DNA of 64,000 nt, taken from positions 1 to 64,000 of the forward strand of contig USLU01000019.1 of the NCBI GenBank assembly GCA_900555635.1, given 5' to 3'. The position numbers were made by a program, and so were the translations under genes. Shown here piece after piece: positions 35,527 through 43,510 of the stretch (position 1 is its first letter; every line of letters begins with the position of its first letter). The notes beneath the pieces are model-generated. The model saw only the letters and a program-made list of their open reading frames with translations, searched no databases and was not told the DNA's origin. The stretch is from an uncultured Bacteroides sp. (GTDB lineage Bacteria > Bacteroidota > Bacteroidia > Bacteroidales > Bacteroidaceae).

Positions 35527-35820
35527 ATGACTTACGAAGAAGCCCAAACCCTATACAACCGTCTTAAAACTCTAGCCATTGGTGCACCGGTTAAAGGTCG
35601 TCTAATTGAATCCTTATTCATTGGACCTACCGATTGGGAGCAAATGACTGACTTCATGAACCTACGAATTCAGAAGGGTGATGAAGCCGCTCTGATTGAA
35701 TTCTCTCATCAGGGAAAGAGCCTTTCAGTATATGGAGTTTCTTCCAGTAAGAATACTGATGAAGTCCCAAAATGGGAGATGGCTATAATAGATAATTTTG
35801 AGTTATTAATGAGTAATTAA
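35527..35820 (+). CDS. Small hypothetical protein divergent from umuD
   Basis: 97 residues (MTYEEAQTLYNRLKTL at the start); not recognised. It is soluble, with a helical N-terminus and a C-terminal beta part (AALIEFSHQGKSLSVYGVSS). No catalytic motif is evident. The ATG at 35527 is chosen since an upstream alternative (35509) lies in the -7 box. It is followed 49 bases later by the DUF3883 gene on the same strand, so the two may be cotranscribed. Confidence 0.5.
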   Translation: MTYEEAQTLYNRLKTLAIGAPVKGRLIESLFIGPTDWEQMTDFMNLRIQKGDEAALIEFSHQGKSLSVYGVSSSKNTDEVPKWEMAIIDNFELLMSN

Positions 35821-35869
35821 GGGTAGAGAGGCGAACTTTCTAATAATCTAACAATAAATCGAATACAAG

Positions 35870-36826
35870 ATGAGTGAAATGAAGATTTTGTTTGCTAATA
35901 TTGGATGGATGACTAGTTATAATGGTTATTCTAATTCAGATCCAATTAGTAGTGGAGGAAGTTATCCTGCAAACTTGAAACATGAGGTATTTAATTTCCA
36001 AAATTTGGATGGTTTTCATTATGGATATGTTCAGCCTACTAAAGATGCGATTAATTTGAAACGTATAGATATTAATTATGATTCAAAATCAAATATGCTT
36101 GAAAACGTTCTTGTAATATGGACAGCTAAACATCAAAAAGGTGGTACTTATATTATAGGTTGGTATAATCATGCAACTGTGTATTCTTCATTTCAAAAAG
36201 TAGGAAAAAGAGAATATTGTTTTAACGTAAAAGCAAGAGCTAAAGATTGCATTTTGATCCCAGTTGATAAGAGAGGTAAATTGATACCTAGAGGTAAAGG
36301 GTTTATGGGGCAATCTAATATTTGGTATGCTGATTCTTTAAATGATGATGTGCAAATATTTAAGGAAGATGTCGTTAAGTATGTAAATGATTATAAACCT
36401 TCAAAATCTGTTGAGTCATCAGAAGTAACAGTAGATCCAAATTTGAATAAACGTATAGAAACAGCAGCCATTGCATATGTTACAAAACAATATGAGTATT
36501 TTGGATATAAAATAAAATCAGTTGAAAAGGAAAATAAGGGATGGGATTTAGAAGCAGAAAAAGGGAAAATTAAGTTAAGGTTAGAGGTTAAAGGAAAATT
36601 GCAGAAGGATATTTATATACATATATCCCGGAATGAATATGAAAAAATGAACGATAAAAATAATTTTAATTATCGATTATGTGTAGTCACTAATGCTTTA
36701 TCTAAGGAGCCTATCCTTACCACTTTCATGTGTGAAAATGGAATATGGATTTGTGACGAGAATAAAGAGGTAAAATTAGATATTGTTCCTCAAGTGGCAG
36801 CAATAGCAAGTATTACTAGTCGTTAA
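35870..36826 (+). CDS. DUF3883-domain protein with an uncharacterised N-terminal domain (possible nuclease-like)
   Basis: 318 residues. The C-terminal part (about 195-285) matches DUF3883: RIETAAIAYVTKQYEYFGYK, then VEKENKGWDLEAE, LRLEVKGK, IHISRNEYEKM and YRLCVVTNAL. Asp226 (GWDLE) and Glu239-x-Lys241 (LEVKG) are arranged like a PD-(D/E)xK nuclease core, and DUF3883 is common in restriction and phage-defence proteins. The N-terminal 175 residues (ILFANIGWMTSYNGY, WTAKHQKGGTYIIGWYNHA, GFMGQSNIWY) are unassigned; a PUA/EVE-like nucleic-acid reader is a speculation. Base composition is AT-rich compared with the core genome here. Confidence 0.65.
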   Translation: MSEMKILFANIGWMTSYNGYSNSDPISSGGSYPANLKHEVFNFQNLDGFHYGYVQPTKDAINLKRIDINYDSKSNMLENVLVIWTAKHQKGGTYIIGWYNHATVYSSFQKVGKREYCFNVKARAKDCILIPVDKRGKLIPRGKGFMGQSNIWYADSLNDDVQIFKEDVVKYVNDYKPSKSVESSEVTVDPNLNKRIETAAIAYVTKQYEYFGYKIKSVEKENKGWDLEAEKGKIKLRLEVKGKLQKDIYIHISRNEYEKMNDKNNFNYRLCVVTNALSKEPILTTFMCENGIWICDENKEVKLDIVPQVAAIASITSR

Positions 36827-36831
36827 ATAAA

Positions 36832-36859
36832 ATCCCCGTAGCGGCTCAACTACGGGGAT
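36832..36859 (-). terminator. Hairpin terminator, mainly for the DUF5053 gene
   Basis: A 10-bp perfect stem, ATCCCCGTAG with CTACGGGGAT, and 8-nt loop. Read on the minus strand it is followed by a T-rich run (TTTTATTTAA), as expected for a terminator. The convergent DUF3883 gene ends 6 bases before it. Confidence 0.75.
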
Positions 36860-36878
36860 GGTGTCAAATAACAAAGTA

Positions 36879-37283
36879 TCAATATGAGATACTAAGTGAG
36901 CCTATTTTTTGTGATATATCCTGCAAAGCATTATTGAATGTCCGCAGTTCTTCTTCGGTAAATCGAGCGGGTTTTCCGTTGACTATATTGCCATTCAGCC
37001 TTTGATACAGCCATGCCCGACTCTTATTGAAATACTTCTTTGCCAAGTAGCTTAGTGATACAATCTCTGCAACTTCTTGCAATTGTATCTTGATTGCTGT
37101 TTCTTCAATAACATCCAGTTCGTTATCAATGTTCTGTAAACGTTCCGAGATGAAGTCCGCTATCACTTTTTTATCAGCTTCCGATGTGTAGCGGGAAGCT
37201 ATATCTTTTACCCTATTGTTGAATTCTGAGGATTCAGTTCCAAACAAGGGGTTTAAAGCTAATAATTCATCTTTTAGTGCCAT
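36879..37283 (-). CDS. DUF5053-family protein
   Basis: 134 residues. The C-terminal half (VSLSYLAKKYFNKSRAWLYQ, RLNGNIVNGKPARFTEEEL, LQDISQKIG) is the pattern of DUF5053 proteins. It looks like a helix-turn-helix (SYLAKKYFNKSRAWLYQRL), suggesting DNA binding. The N-terminus is helical and acidic. Function is unknown; I associate the family with mobile elements of Bacteroidales. A second small gene lies upstream on the same strand. Confidence 0.65.
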   Translation of the reverse strand: MALKDELLALNPLFGTESSEFNNRVKDIASRYTSEADKKVIADFISERLQNIDNELDVIEETAIKIQLQEVAEIVSLSYLAKKYFNKSRAWLYQRLNGNIVNGKPARFTEEELRTFNNALQDISQKIGSLSISY

Positions 37284-37299
37284 ATATTTAGTTATTATG

Positions 37300-37317
37300 C
37301 CCTCCCTGATGGGAGGG
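37300..37317. other. GC-rich hairpin between two small minus-strand genes
   Basis: CCCTCCC (37300-37306) pairs with GGGAGGG (37311-37317) over a 4-nt loop. There is no T-tract in either direction, so it may be an attenuating or mRNA-stabilising hairpin rather than a terminator. Confidence 0.55.
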
Positions 37318-37324
37318 ACTTGTT

Positions 37325-37507
37325 TTACTTCTTTTTTTCTAACTCTTTCAGGATTTTGTCGATTGTTAGTATTCGATCCAATCGTTTATCAATCTCCTTT
37401 TCTTGGTTAGTTCCAGTGACTTCGGATATAAACCTTAGCTGGTCTAACTCTTTTTTGAGGAATGCTCGTTGAATAAGCAAGTCCTTCTTGATTTGTTCGT
37501 TACTCAT
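37325..37507 (-). CDS. Small coiled-coil hypothetical protein
   Basis: 60 residues, almost wholly charged helix (QIKKDLLIQRAFLKKELDQL, DRILTIDKILKELEKKK), probably a short coiled coil. Not recognised. It lies just upstream of the DUF5053 gene on the same strand, with a GC-rich hairpin between them, so the two are probably one transcript. Confidence 0.5.
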   Translation of the reverse strand: MSNEQIKKDLLIQRAFLKKELDQLRFISEVTGTNQEKEIDKRLDRILTIDKILKELEKKK

Positions 37508-37616
37508 ATTACTTACTTTTGTTATTTGACATTACAAAGATAATAATCATTTGGTTATTATCAAAATATTACATACATTATTTTTCTCTTTTCATATATT
37601 TTCTCCATCTTTGTAC

Positions 37617-37774
37617 TGCGTTACATATTTTTTTAACAGACGTAGTTGAAACCGGCTGTTAAGCTACGGGCAGATTAAATGTCCGTAGCTTCTTCATATA
37701 CGGTTCCGACCCCCGTGAGATAGCTTAATGGCATCCTGTACTCTCTACGTCTGTAGTTCAAAGTATGTAACGCA
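37617..37774 (+). ncRNA. Candidate structured RNA with nested long stems
   Basis: Three exact nested or internal stems are present. P1 TGCGTTACATA (37617-37627) pairs with TATGTAACGCA (37764-37774). P2 ACAGACGTAG (37636-37645) pairs with CTACGTCTGT (37745-37754). An internal hairpin AAGCTACGG (37661-37669) pairs with CCGTAGCTT (37683-37691). A further helix may form between GCTGTTAAGCT (37655-37665) and AGCTTAATGGC (37722-37732) with two GU pairs, competing with the internal hairpin. CATCTTTG (37606-37613), near the -7 consensus, would start transcription at about P1. The 315-base gap 37508-37822 contains no other gene. It may be free-standing or the leader of the gene at 37823; a DNA role (oriT or recombination site) is also possible. 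Confidence 0.55.
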
Positions 37775-37822
37775 ACGGGAAAGCGGAATCGTTCTCTTTT
37801 TCGCTACCAATCCGGTTACGTT

Positions 37823-38032
37823 ATGGAAAAGCAAAACTCATCTTCTCCGAAACTCACAAAAGACTTTGTTGGCTATGGTCACTACAAACTAACTGTTACA
37901 TATCCTGATTATGTGAAAACCGCAATAACAGGAAATATGGACCTGATAGACCGACTGAATTCTGACTTTGAGAAGGAGAGGGAAGAGGCTACTACTGAAG
38001 CAATAGCCTTTGTTCAGGAACAATCACTTTAG
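37823..38032 (+). CDS. Small hypothetical protein downstream of the structured RNA
   Basis: 69 residues; not recognised. It begins MEKQNSSSPKLTKDFVGYGH and continues with KLTVTYPDYVKTAITGNMDL and an acidic helical tail (DFEKEREEATTEAIAFVQEQ). No signal peptide. It overlaps the 3' end of the convergent integrase gene by 9 bases. The structured RNA segment ends 48 bases before its ATG, so it could be its regulated product. Confidence 0.45.
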   Translation: MEKQNSSSPKLTKDFVGYGHYKLTVTYPDYVKTAITGNMDLIDRLNSDFEKEREEATTEAIAFVQEQSL

Positions 38033-39196
38033 TCCATCAAGAATTTTTCTGATAGCTTCATCTGCATGCCTACGCATAATTTTTACGTAATTGAAGATGG
38101 GGCGGTTTGTCTTCATGCTTTGACCGATACAATACTCCAATATCTCAAGTGAAATACCCAATTCAAAGCCATGCTGCACAAATGATTTTCTAGCTGAATA
38201 ATATACTACTCGTTTCCTGATCCCGGCAGTTTTAGAAAGCTCATCCATCTTGCGTGATACTACCGAATAGCATTGACCGAATGTTTTGTACTTTCCAAAA
38301 ATTAGCTTACCATTTTTCTGTATATACTTCACTATAATTTCTCTAGCTTCCGGTTGAATGGAGAATGCTGTTTTACTTTCTCCGTGCTTTTTATTTTTGG
38401 TTTTCCTACGATAAAACTCAATCCAATCTTTACGAAAATCAATTTCAAGCATATCTACAAGATTGATCCCCCCTAAATAATAGGATAACATGAATATATC
38501 TCTTACTATACCTATATTATATTTAGTAATTTCCATGTCCCGGATTGCCTTTATTTCATTTACCGTTAAGTCTAATTCGCGAATATTCGCGGTTGGCATT
38601 CGGCAAAATTCAAATGGATCAATCTCATACTTTACCATATTATGTTTTTTGGCATAATTGATTATTACTTTGAGAAGTGTCATATATATTTTGATAGTAG
38701 TAGGAGAGAGTCCTTTTTCTTCCAAGTCTATTTCAAAGTGCTTAATATTTCGAGGGTTTATCATTGATAGTAATAAGTCCCCTTGTGATTTTATAAACGA
38801 TTGGCATGCTAACCGATAGAGTTTTTCTGATTTGCTCCGCTTCTCCTCAGCTAACTCTGATAAATATGCATTCATTGCGATAGAAAATTTAGCATTGGTA
38901 TAATCTTTATTTCTAATGATTATCTCTCTAAGCTCTGAACATGAATATACATCTGCATCGTAAATGCTATCAATCACCTTTTGATAATGATTGAGCAAAT
39001 TTCGAAGTTTGACATTGATTGCAGATGCTTCAGGGTGGTTGATTACTTGCCCATCTTTGAACTGAGCCATATCATTGATGATACAGTTAGTGGGGATGTA
39101 TCTTGTACCGGAGTTATGCGACAAAGATATTCTGATCTTGTGCTTCCCACTTGTAAGCACTTTCGCAGGTACGATGCAAAGTTTTAAAGTTGCCAT
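38024..39196 (-). CDS. Tyrosine-type site-specific integrase
   Basis: 390 residues starting MATLKLCIVPAKVLTSGKHK, the usual Bacteroidetes integrase start; upstream in-frame codons to 39277 do not look like the family. The arm-type domain (RISLSHNSGTRYIPT), a SAM-like core-binding domain (about 95-200, LSPTTIKIYMTLLKVIINYA) and the catalytic domain (MLSYYLGGINLVDMLEID, YRRKTKNKKH, YYSARKSFVQHGFELG, FNYVKI with the probable nucleophile Tyr) are in order. The second conserved Arg is in SARKSF; the following His is replaced by Lys, as in some relatives. It probably mobilised at least the right part of the accessory island. Confidence 0.85.
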   Translation of the reverse strand: MATLKLCIVPAKVLTSGKHKIRISLSHNSGTRYIPTNCIINDMAQFKDGQVINHPEASAINVKLRNLLNHYQKVIDSIYDADVYSCSELREIIIRNKDYTNAKFSIAMNAYLSELAEEKRSKSEKLYRLACQSFIKSQGDLLLSMINPRNIKHFEIDLEEKGLSPTTIKIYMTLLKVIINYAKKHNMVKYEIDPFEFCRMPTANIRELDLTVNEIKAIRDMEITKYNIGIVRDIFMLSYYLGGINLVDMLEIDFRKDWIEFYRRKTKNKKHGESKTAFSIQPEAREIIVKYIQKNGKLIFGKYKTFGQCYSVVSRKMDELSKTAGIRKRVVYYSARKSFVQHGFELGISLEILEYCIGQSMKTNRPIFNYVKIMRRHADEAIRKILDGLK

Positions 39197-39335
39197 AGTT
39201 CTTGTTATTTTTATTTGCGACAATTTGACTACCCAAAATGGACGTCCGACAATAGTCCGACAATCATTTTTTGCCACCTGCTGCGAAAAGTTGGAAAAGT
39301 GTGTTTTTTGTAAGTGCTTGATAATGCATAAATAA

Positions 39336-39371
39336 AAGCACTTCCAACGTTCGCTTACGGAGGAAGTGCTT
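39336..39371. other. Inverted repeat next to the integrase (possible attachment region)
   Basis: AAGCACTTCC (39336-39345) pairs with GGAAGTGCTT (39362-39371) over a 16-nt loop. A further AAGTGCTT sits at 39312-39319. A second small hairpin (GGAGTT TCAC AACTCC) follows near 39415-39430. Position next to the integrase 5' end suits an attachment or arm site. No matching repeat was found on the left side of the island. The gap 39197-39534 has no gene. Confidence 0.4.
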
Positions 39372-39534
39372 CACACAAAAACTAAACTAGACTTAACTAA
39401 ACTATTCTATTGGGGGAGTTTCACAACTCCTATCTGTTCGATGCAAAGGTAAAAAAACATCTTTTAATATGCAATAGGATTCTGTAATAAAAATGATAGA
39501 ATTATTAATTTTATCAATGGATTTGAAGTGACTC

Positions 39535-40236
39535 TTAACTCCTTTTATCTAAAAACTCCTGAAACGACTGTTTGTAGCTGTCACTTATCGGGATATAGTT
39601 TTTGCCGAAAACAATACGGCCACGGTCAATTATGCGTATCTTATCTTTCTGAACGATATAGGAACGATGTACACGCATAAAACGTGAGGAGGGCAGAAGA
39701 TCTTCCATTGCCTTCATACTCATCAACGATAAGATGGGCTTTGCGACATCTTCTTCGTAGATTTTGATGTAGTCTTTAAGACCTTCTATGTATAGGATTT
39801 TCTTTAATTCAATTTGTACTAATTTGTAGTCACTCTTTACGAAAACACTTTGTATTTCCTCCTTGGGTTGCTGAGATAGTTCAAACCATTGAACGGCTTT
39901 GTTGGCAGCTTGCAAAAAATCAACATAAGAGATGGGTTTCAATAGATAATCTAACGCATTGACTTTGTATCCGTCTATGGCATATTGCTCAAAGGCGGTG
40001 GTGAAGATTATGCGAGTAGTGGGCATTACCATTTTTGAATATTCCAATCCGTTGAGCTCCGGCATTTGAATATCAAGAAAAAGCAGGTCAATTTGCTTAT
40101 CGGGCAATTCTTTCATTGCTTGCACGGCACTGGAGTATTTTCCCTCTAGCGAAAGGAATGGCGTTTTATTGACATAGCTTTCCATCAGGCTCAAAGCTAA
40201 AGGTTCATCGTCTACGATTGCACATTTCAGATTCAT
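39535..40236 (-). CDS. LytTR-family response regulator
   Basis: 233 residues. Receiver domain first: CAIVDDEPLAL (acidic pocket), LLFLDIQMPELNG (phosphoacceptor Asp), IIFTTAFEQYA and NALDYLLKPI (Lys). A LytTR DNA-binding domain follows (SDYKLVQIELKKILYIEGLK, FMRVHRSYIVQKDKI). It lies 54 bases downstream of the LytS-like kinase and both follow the MacAB-TolC export genes. That suggests it regulates that exporter or responds to the same stress. Confidence 0.93.
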   Translation of the reverse strand: MNLKCAIVDDEPLALSLMESYVNKTPFLSLEGKYSSAVQAMKELPDKQIDLLFLDIQMPELNGLEYSKMVMPTTRIIFTTAFEQYAIDGYKVNALDYLLKPISYVDFLQAANKAVQWFELSQQPKEEIQSVFVKSDYKLVQIELKKILYIEGLKDYIKIYEEDVAKPILSLMSMKAMEDLLPSSRFMRVHRSYIVQKDKIRIIDRGRIVFGKNYIPISDSYKQSFQEFLDKRS

Positions 40237-40241
40237 AATAA

Positions 40242-40309
40242 TAGTGATTAGTTATCAGTGATTAGTGATTAGCGATATGTTTTCAAATCACTAAACGTTA
40301 ATCACTAAA
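40242..40309. repeat. Imperfect palindromic repeat, GTGATTAGT family
   Basis: TAGTGATTAGTTATCAGTGA followed by TTAGTGATT, then an inverted part (AATCACTAAACGTTAATCAC). The first 28 bases recur at 41381-41407. The right arm supplies the last codons and stop of the sensor kinase gene (LVINV). Confidence 0.7.
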
Positions 40310-41358
40310 ATTGATTTGTATTCTTTTCCATCTTCGCTTTCTCCCAGCTGCCAGGTAAATTGTCCGGGATAGATCAATTCTAAGCGCTTCCGCACCTGTT
40401 CCAGTCCAATGCCGCTTCCGCTTTTATCTGTTTGACTTTTGGGGTGGAAGCTGTTGGTTATTTCACAGCGTACCTCTCCGGGACTTTCGCTGAAGCGGAT
40501 GCGGATGAAACTGGGTTCGGTAGGTGAGATGCCATGTTTAAAAGCATTCTCTATGAGCGAGATGAAAATCAGCGGAGCTATTTCTGTGTGACTATCCGGA
40601 TTTACATCAAACTGTGTTTCTACAACAACATGAGATGCCAGACGTATGCGCATTAATTCAATGTAATTGCGGATAAAGTCCATCTCTTTGTCGAGCGTAA
40701 CAAAGTTTTGCTGATTATCATACAGCACATGGCGGAGCAGACGACTCAAATCCTGCACGGCAGCCTGTGCTTTGTCTGTATCGAAAGCAATCAACGCATA
40801 GATATTGTTTAGTGTATTAAGCAAGAAATGTGGGTTGAGCTGATTACGTAAATTCTTCAGTTCAGCTTCTGTACGGCTTTTTTCCGCTTCACGACGGGCT
40901 GCGTCCATCTGCACCCAACGTCCGCTCATCTTGATAGCGGCACTTAATCCTACTGTCAGTATCATAGAAAATATATCGCGCATAATAAAGATCCATTTGG
41001 GAGGTCCCTTGTGTCTTTCTCCATTTCCGACTACATCTTTCACATAATTGTGGAATGCATACTCTTGCCACAGATGAGCACCGGCTGCAATGCAGATTAT
41101 CAGACCTGTATTCAATAACAAATATTGCTTGATACGTCCCTCGAACAAATAGCGGGGAATCAGGAAGAAATAGTTGACATAGAATACTATGAGAAATGAG
41201 AGAGGGATTATGCTACCATGACGCAGATAATCCATCCATGTAATGTTGAAACCACTACGACTCATCATCAGGAAGGGGAATCCGAATACGATTCCCCACC
41301 CAATGATATGCGTCAGAATTTCAACAAGGCGTGATTGAGAATTGGGCACTTGTTTCAT
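40291..41358 (-). CDS. LytS/YehU-type membrane sensor histidine kinase
   Basis: 355 residues. Four N-terminal membrane segments (residues about 14-150, ending near RDIFSMILTVGLSAAIK). A coiled-coil linker leads to the His_kinase domain (LRNQLNPHFLLNTLNNIYAL, phosphoacceptor His in NPHFLLN). The ATPase follows, with PLIFISLIENAFKHG (N box) and SGSGIGLEQVRKRL (G box). It has no periplasmic sensor domain of note, so the signal is probably within the membrane or wall. It is upstream of its regulator and downstream of the ABC permease. Confidence 0.92.
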   Translation of the reverse strand: MKQVPNSQSRLVEILTHIIGWGIVFGFPFLMMSRSGFNITWMDYLRHGSIIPLSFLIVFYVNYFFLIPRYLFEGRIKQYLLLNTGLIICIAAGAHLWQEYAFHNYVKDVVGNGERHKGPPKWIFIMRDIFSMILTVGLSAAIKMSGRWVQMDAARREAEKSRTEAELKNLRNQLNPHFLLNTLNNIYALIAFDTDKAQAAVQDLSRLLRHVLYDNQQNFVTLDKEMDFIRNYIELMRIRLASHVVVETQFDVNPDSHTEIAPLIFISLIENAFKHGISPTEPSFIRIRFSESPGEVRCEITNSFHPKSQTDKSGSGIGLEQVRKRLELIYPGQFTWQLGESEDGKEYKSILVINV

Positions 41359-41380
41359 ATATTACAAAGATAATTATTTT

Positions 41381-41450
41381 AGTGATTAGTTATCAGTGAT
41401 TAGTGATTTGTTTATCGATGAATTACTAACCATTTATCATTAATCACTAT
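41381..41450. repeat. Imperfect palindromic repeat, GTGATTAGT family
   Basis: AGTGATTAGTTATCAGTGAT plus TAGTGATT opens it; the inverted half is AATTACTAACCATTTATCAT plus TAATCACTA. It sits between the kinase and permease genes and shares 27-28 bases with the copy at 40242. Confidence 0.7.
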
Positions 41451-42671
41451 TTATTCGTATCTTATCGCTTCAATCGGGTCTAAATCCGCTGCCTTTTTCG
41501 CCGGATACCAACCAAAGAACACACCTGTAACAGTACACACGGCAAAGGAGAGGAATACGCTCCAAGGCTGGATGTATATGGGCCAATGGGCTACACTCTT
41601 TACTATCCAACTGGCTCCGCAGCCAATGAAGACGCCAATGATACCTCCGGTGATACTGATCATAATGGCTTCGATCAAGAACTGGCTCAATATGTCCACA
41701 CCACGAGCACCAACTGACATGCGCAGGCCGATTTCGCGAGTGCGTTCCGTAACGCTGACATACATGATGTTCATGATACCAATACCTCCTACAACCAAAG
41801 AAATACTGGCTATACAAGCGAGGAGGGTAGTCATCAGGTCGGTGGTGGAGTTCAACATGCTACTGAGTTCCTGTTGGCTACGAATGGTAAAGTCATCATT
41901 GTCGCTATCTTTCAGTTTATGGTTTCTTCTTAAGATGTTGGTGATTTCTTCGGTGGCATTATCGGTCATATCCTCTGTAAGGGCAGAAGCAAAAATGCTT
42001 TGCAGATAGGTTTGTGCCAATAATCGTTTCATCACTGTGGTATAGGGGGCAAGGACGACGTCGTCTTGGTCCATGCCCATGGAGTTGTAACCTTTGGCTT
42101 TCAGTACGCCTACCACGCGGAAGGGAACCTGATTGAAGCGGATGATGCGTCCCACCGGGTCTTGTCCACCGGGGAAAAGGTTATCCTGAATAGTCTTTCC
42201 GATAACGCAAACCTTGGCAGAAGTCTGTATATCGGCATCGGTGAACATTTCTCCGTTATCCACACTAAGTTGGCGTATTTTCAAATATTCAGCATTTACT
42301 CCACTAACAGAAGATGGATAGTTGTTGTTGCCTGCAATCAGTTGACCGCTGGACGATACGTTGGGGCTGACGGCCGACAAGAAGTTGGTTTCGTTGCATA
42401 AGGCTTCGTAGTCCGCTAGTTTCAACGTCTGCATGGCACTAGGGTCTTGCCGAACACCGCCACGCGTGTCGCCTCCCGGATGGATCATTATCATATTCGA
42501 TCCCATTTCGGCAATTTGTGCCTGAATGCTTTTCTTTGAACCTTGTCCGATGGCAAGCATTGTGATAACGGATGCCACACCGATGATGATGCCGAGCATG
42601 GTAAGGAAAGCACGGAGCTTATTGTTATTCAAAGCTCGCAGGGCTATTTTAAATAAATTGGTTCCGTTCAT
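41451..42671 (-). CDS. MacB-type ABC transporter permease
   Basis: 406 residues. An N-terminal membrane helix (LRAFLTMLGIIIGVASVITML) is followed by a periplasmic MacB-PCD domain (about 45-270). Then comes the FtsX-like permease with three helices (LLACIASISLVVGGIGIMNI, MYVSVTERTREIGLRMSVGA, TGGIIGVFIGCGASWIV). The coupling motif TREIGLR is intact. It lacks its own ATPase domain, which is the separate gene overlapping by 1 base upstream. It drives export with the MacA-like adaptor and TolC-like channel encoded upstream. Confidence 0.92.
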   Translation of the reverse strand: MNGTNLFKIALRALNNNKLRAFLTMLGIIIGVASVITMLAIGQGSKKSIQAQIAEMGSNMIMIHPGGDTRGGVRQDPSAMQTLKLADYEALCNETNFLSAVSPNVSSSGQLIAGNNNYPSSVSGVNAEYLKIRQLSVDNGEMFTDADIQTSAKVCVIGKTIQDNLFPGGQDPVGRIIRFNQVPFRVVGVLKAKGYNSMGMDQDDVVLAPYTTVMKRLLAQTYLQSIFASALTEDMTDNATEEITNILRRNHKLKDSDNDDFTIRSQQELSSMLNSTTDLMTTLLACIASISLVVGGIGIMNIMYVSVTERTREIGLRMSVGARGVDILSQFLIEAIMISITGGIIGVFIGCGASWIVKSVAHWPIYIQPWSVFLSFAVCTVTGVFFGWYPAKKAADLDPIEAIRYE

Positions 42672-43417
42672 TATTCTTCCTCCTGTTTGGGTAATGCCGC
42701 CAGTGCATCGGCAGCATTAAGGATATTTGGGTTGAGGCTGTCTTCTTTCACCTGTCCGTCGCGCAACACAATGTTTCGGCTGCTGTATTGCGCTATTTCG
42801 GGGTTGTGGGTGACGAAGATAATGGTGCGTCCTTCGGCATGCAGTTTCTGAAACAGAACTAGGATCTCGAAAGAAGTACGTGTATCTAGGTTACCCGTCG
42901 CCTCGTCGGCTAGTATCACTGCCGGGTTGTTGACCAAAGCACGGGCGATGGCTACACGCTGCATCTGACCACCGGACATTTGATTGGATTTGTGTTCCAA
43001 TCGGTCGCCCAAGCCTACTGCTTGCAGAGATTCGATGGAACGTCTCCGCCTTTCGGATGCCGAGACGGAGGAGTTGTACATGAGTGGTAACTCTACGTTC
43101 TCTACGGCAGTGGTCTTTGCCAGCAGGTTGTAGCTTTGGAATACAAAGCCGATTTTGCGGTTGCGCAATACGGCACGTTGTGACTTGCTCATGGTGCGCA
43201 CGGATATTCCGTCCAGGTAGTATTCGCCGCTGGTGGGGGTGTCGAGGCAACCAAGAGTATTCAACAACGTTGATTTTCCTGAACCGGATGTCCCCATGAT
43301 AGTGACGAACTCACCCTCGGAGATGCTGAACGAAACGCCGCGCAAGGCATGAACCGTTTCGTCTCCTACTTGAAAGTTCCGCTTGATATTCTGAAGTTCA
43401 ATAACTACTTTGCTCAT
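42671..43417 (-). CDS. MacB/LolD-type ABC transporter ATPase
   Basis: 248 residues with Walker A (GTSGSGKSTLLN), Q-loop (FVFQSYNLL), the ABC signature (QMSGGQMQRVAIARALVNNP), Walker B (VILADEATGNLD) and H-loop (IIFVTHNPEIA). The C-terminus (DALAALPKQEEE) runs past the usual end of the family. It shares one base with the permease gene and lies 93 bases after the adaptor gene. Confidence 0.94.
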   Translation of the reverse strand: MSKVVIELQNIKRNFQVGDETVHALRGVSFSISEGEFVTIMGTSGSGKSTLLNTLGCLDTPTSGEYYLDGISVRTMSKSQRAVLRNRKIGFVFQSYNLLAKTTAVENVELPLMYNSSVSASERRRRSIESLQAVGLGDRLEHKSNQMSGGQMQRVAIARALVNNPAVILADEATGNLDTRTSFEILVLFQKLHAEGRTIIFVTHNPEIAQYSSRNIVLRDGQVKEDSLNPNILNAADALAALPKQEEE

Positions 43418-43510
43418 GATTTTAGTTTTTCTCCGGGTTTACTTCCGAAAGTTTTCGCATTTACTCTTGAAATGACTGGGTTTTGCTTGGTAATGCCCGG
43501 AGTTTAGTTA

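Noticed and set aside
37617..37774. Retron msr-msd RNA
   Set aside because: The 11-bp outer stem resembles the a1/a2 repeats of retrons, but no reverse transcriptase gene is present in the window and the flanking genes are an integrase and DUF5053.
39278..39534. tRNA attachment site beside the integrase
   Set aside because: No cloverleaf or T-arm (GGTTCGAATCC-like) sequence is present; the hairpins are too simple for a tRNA.
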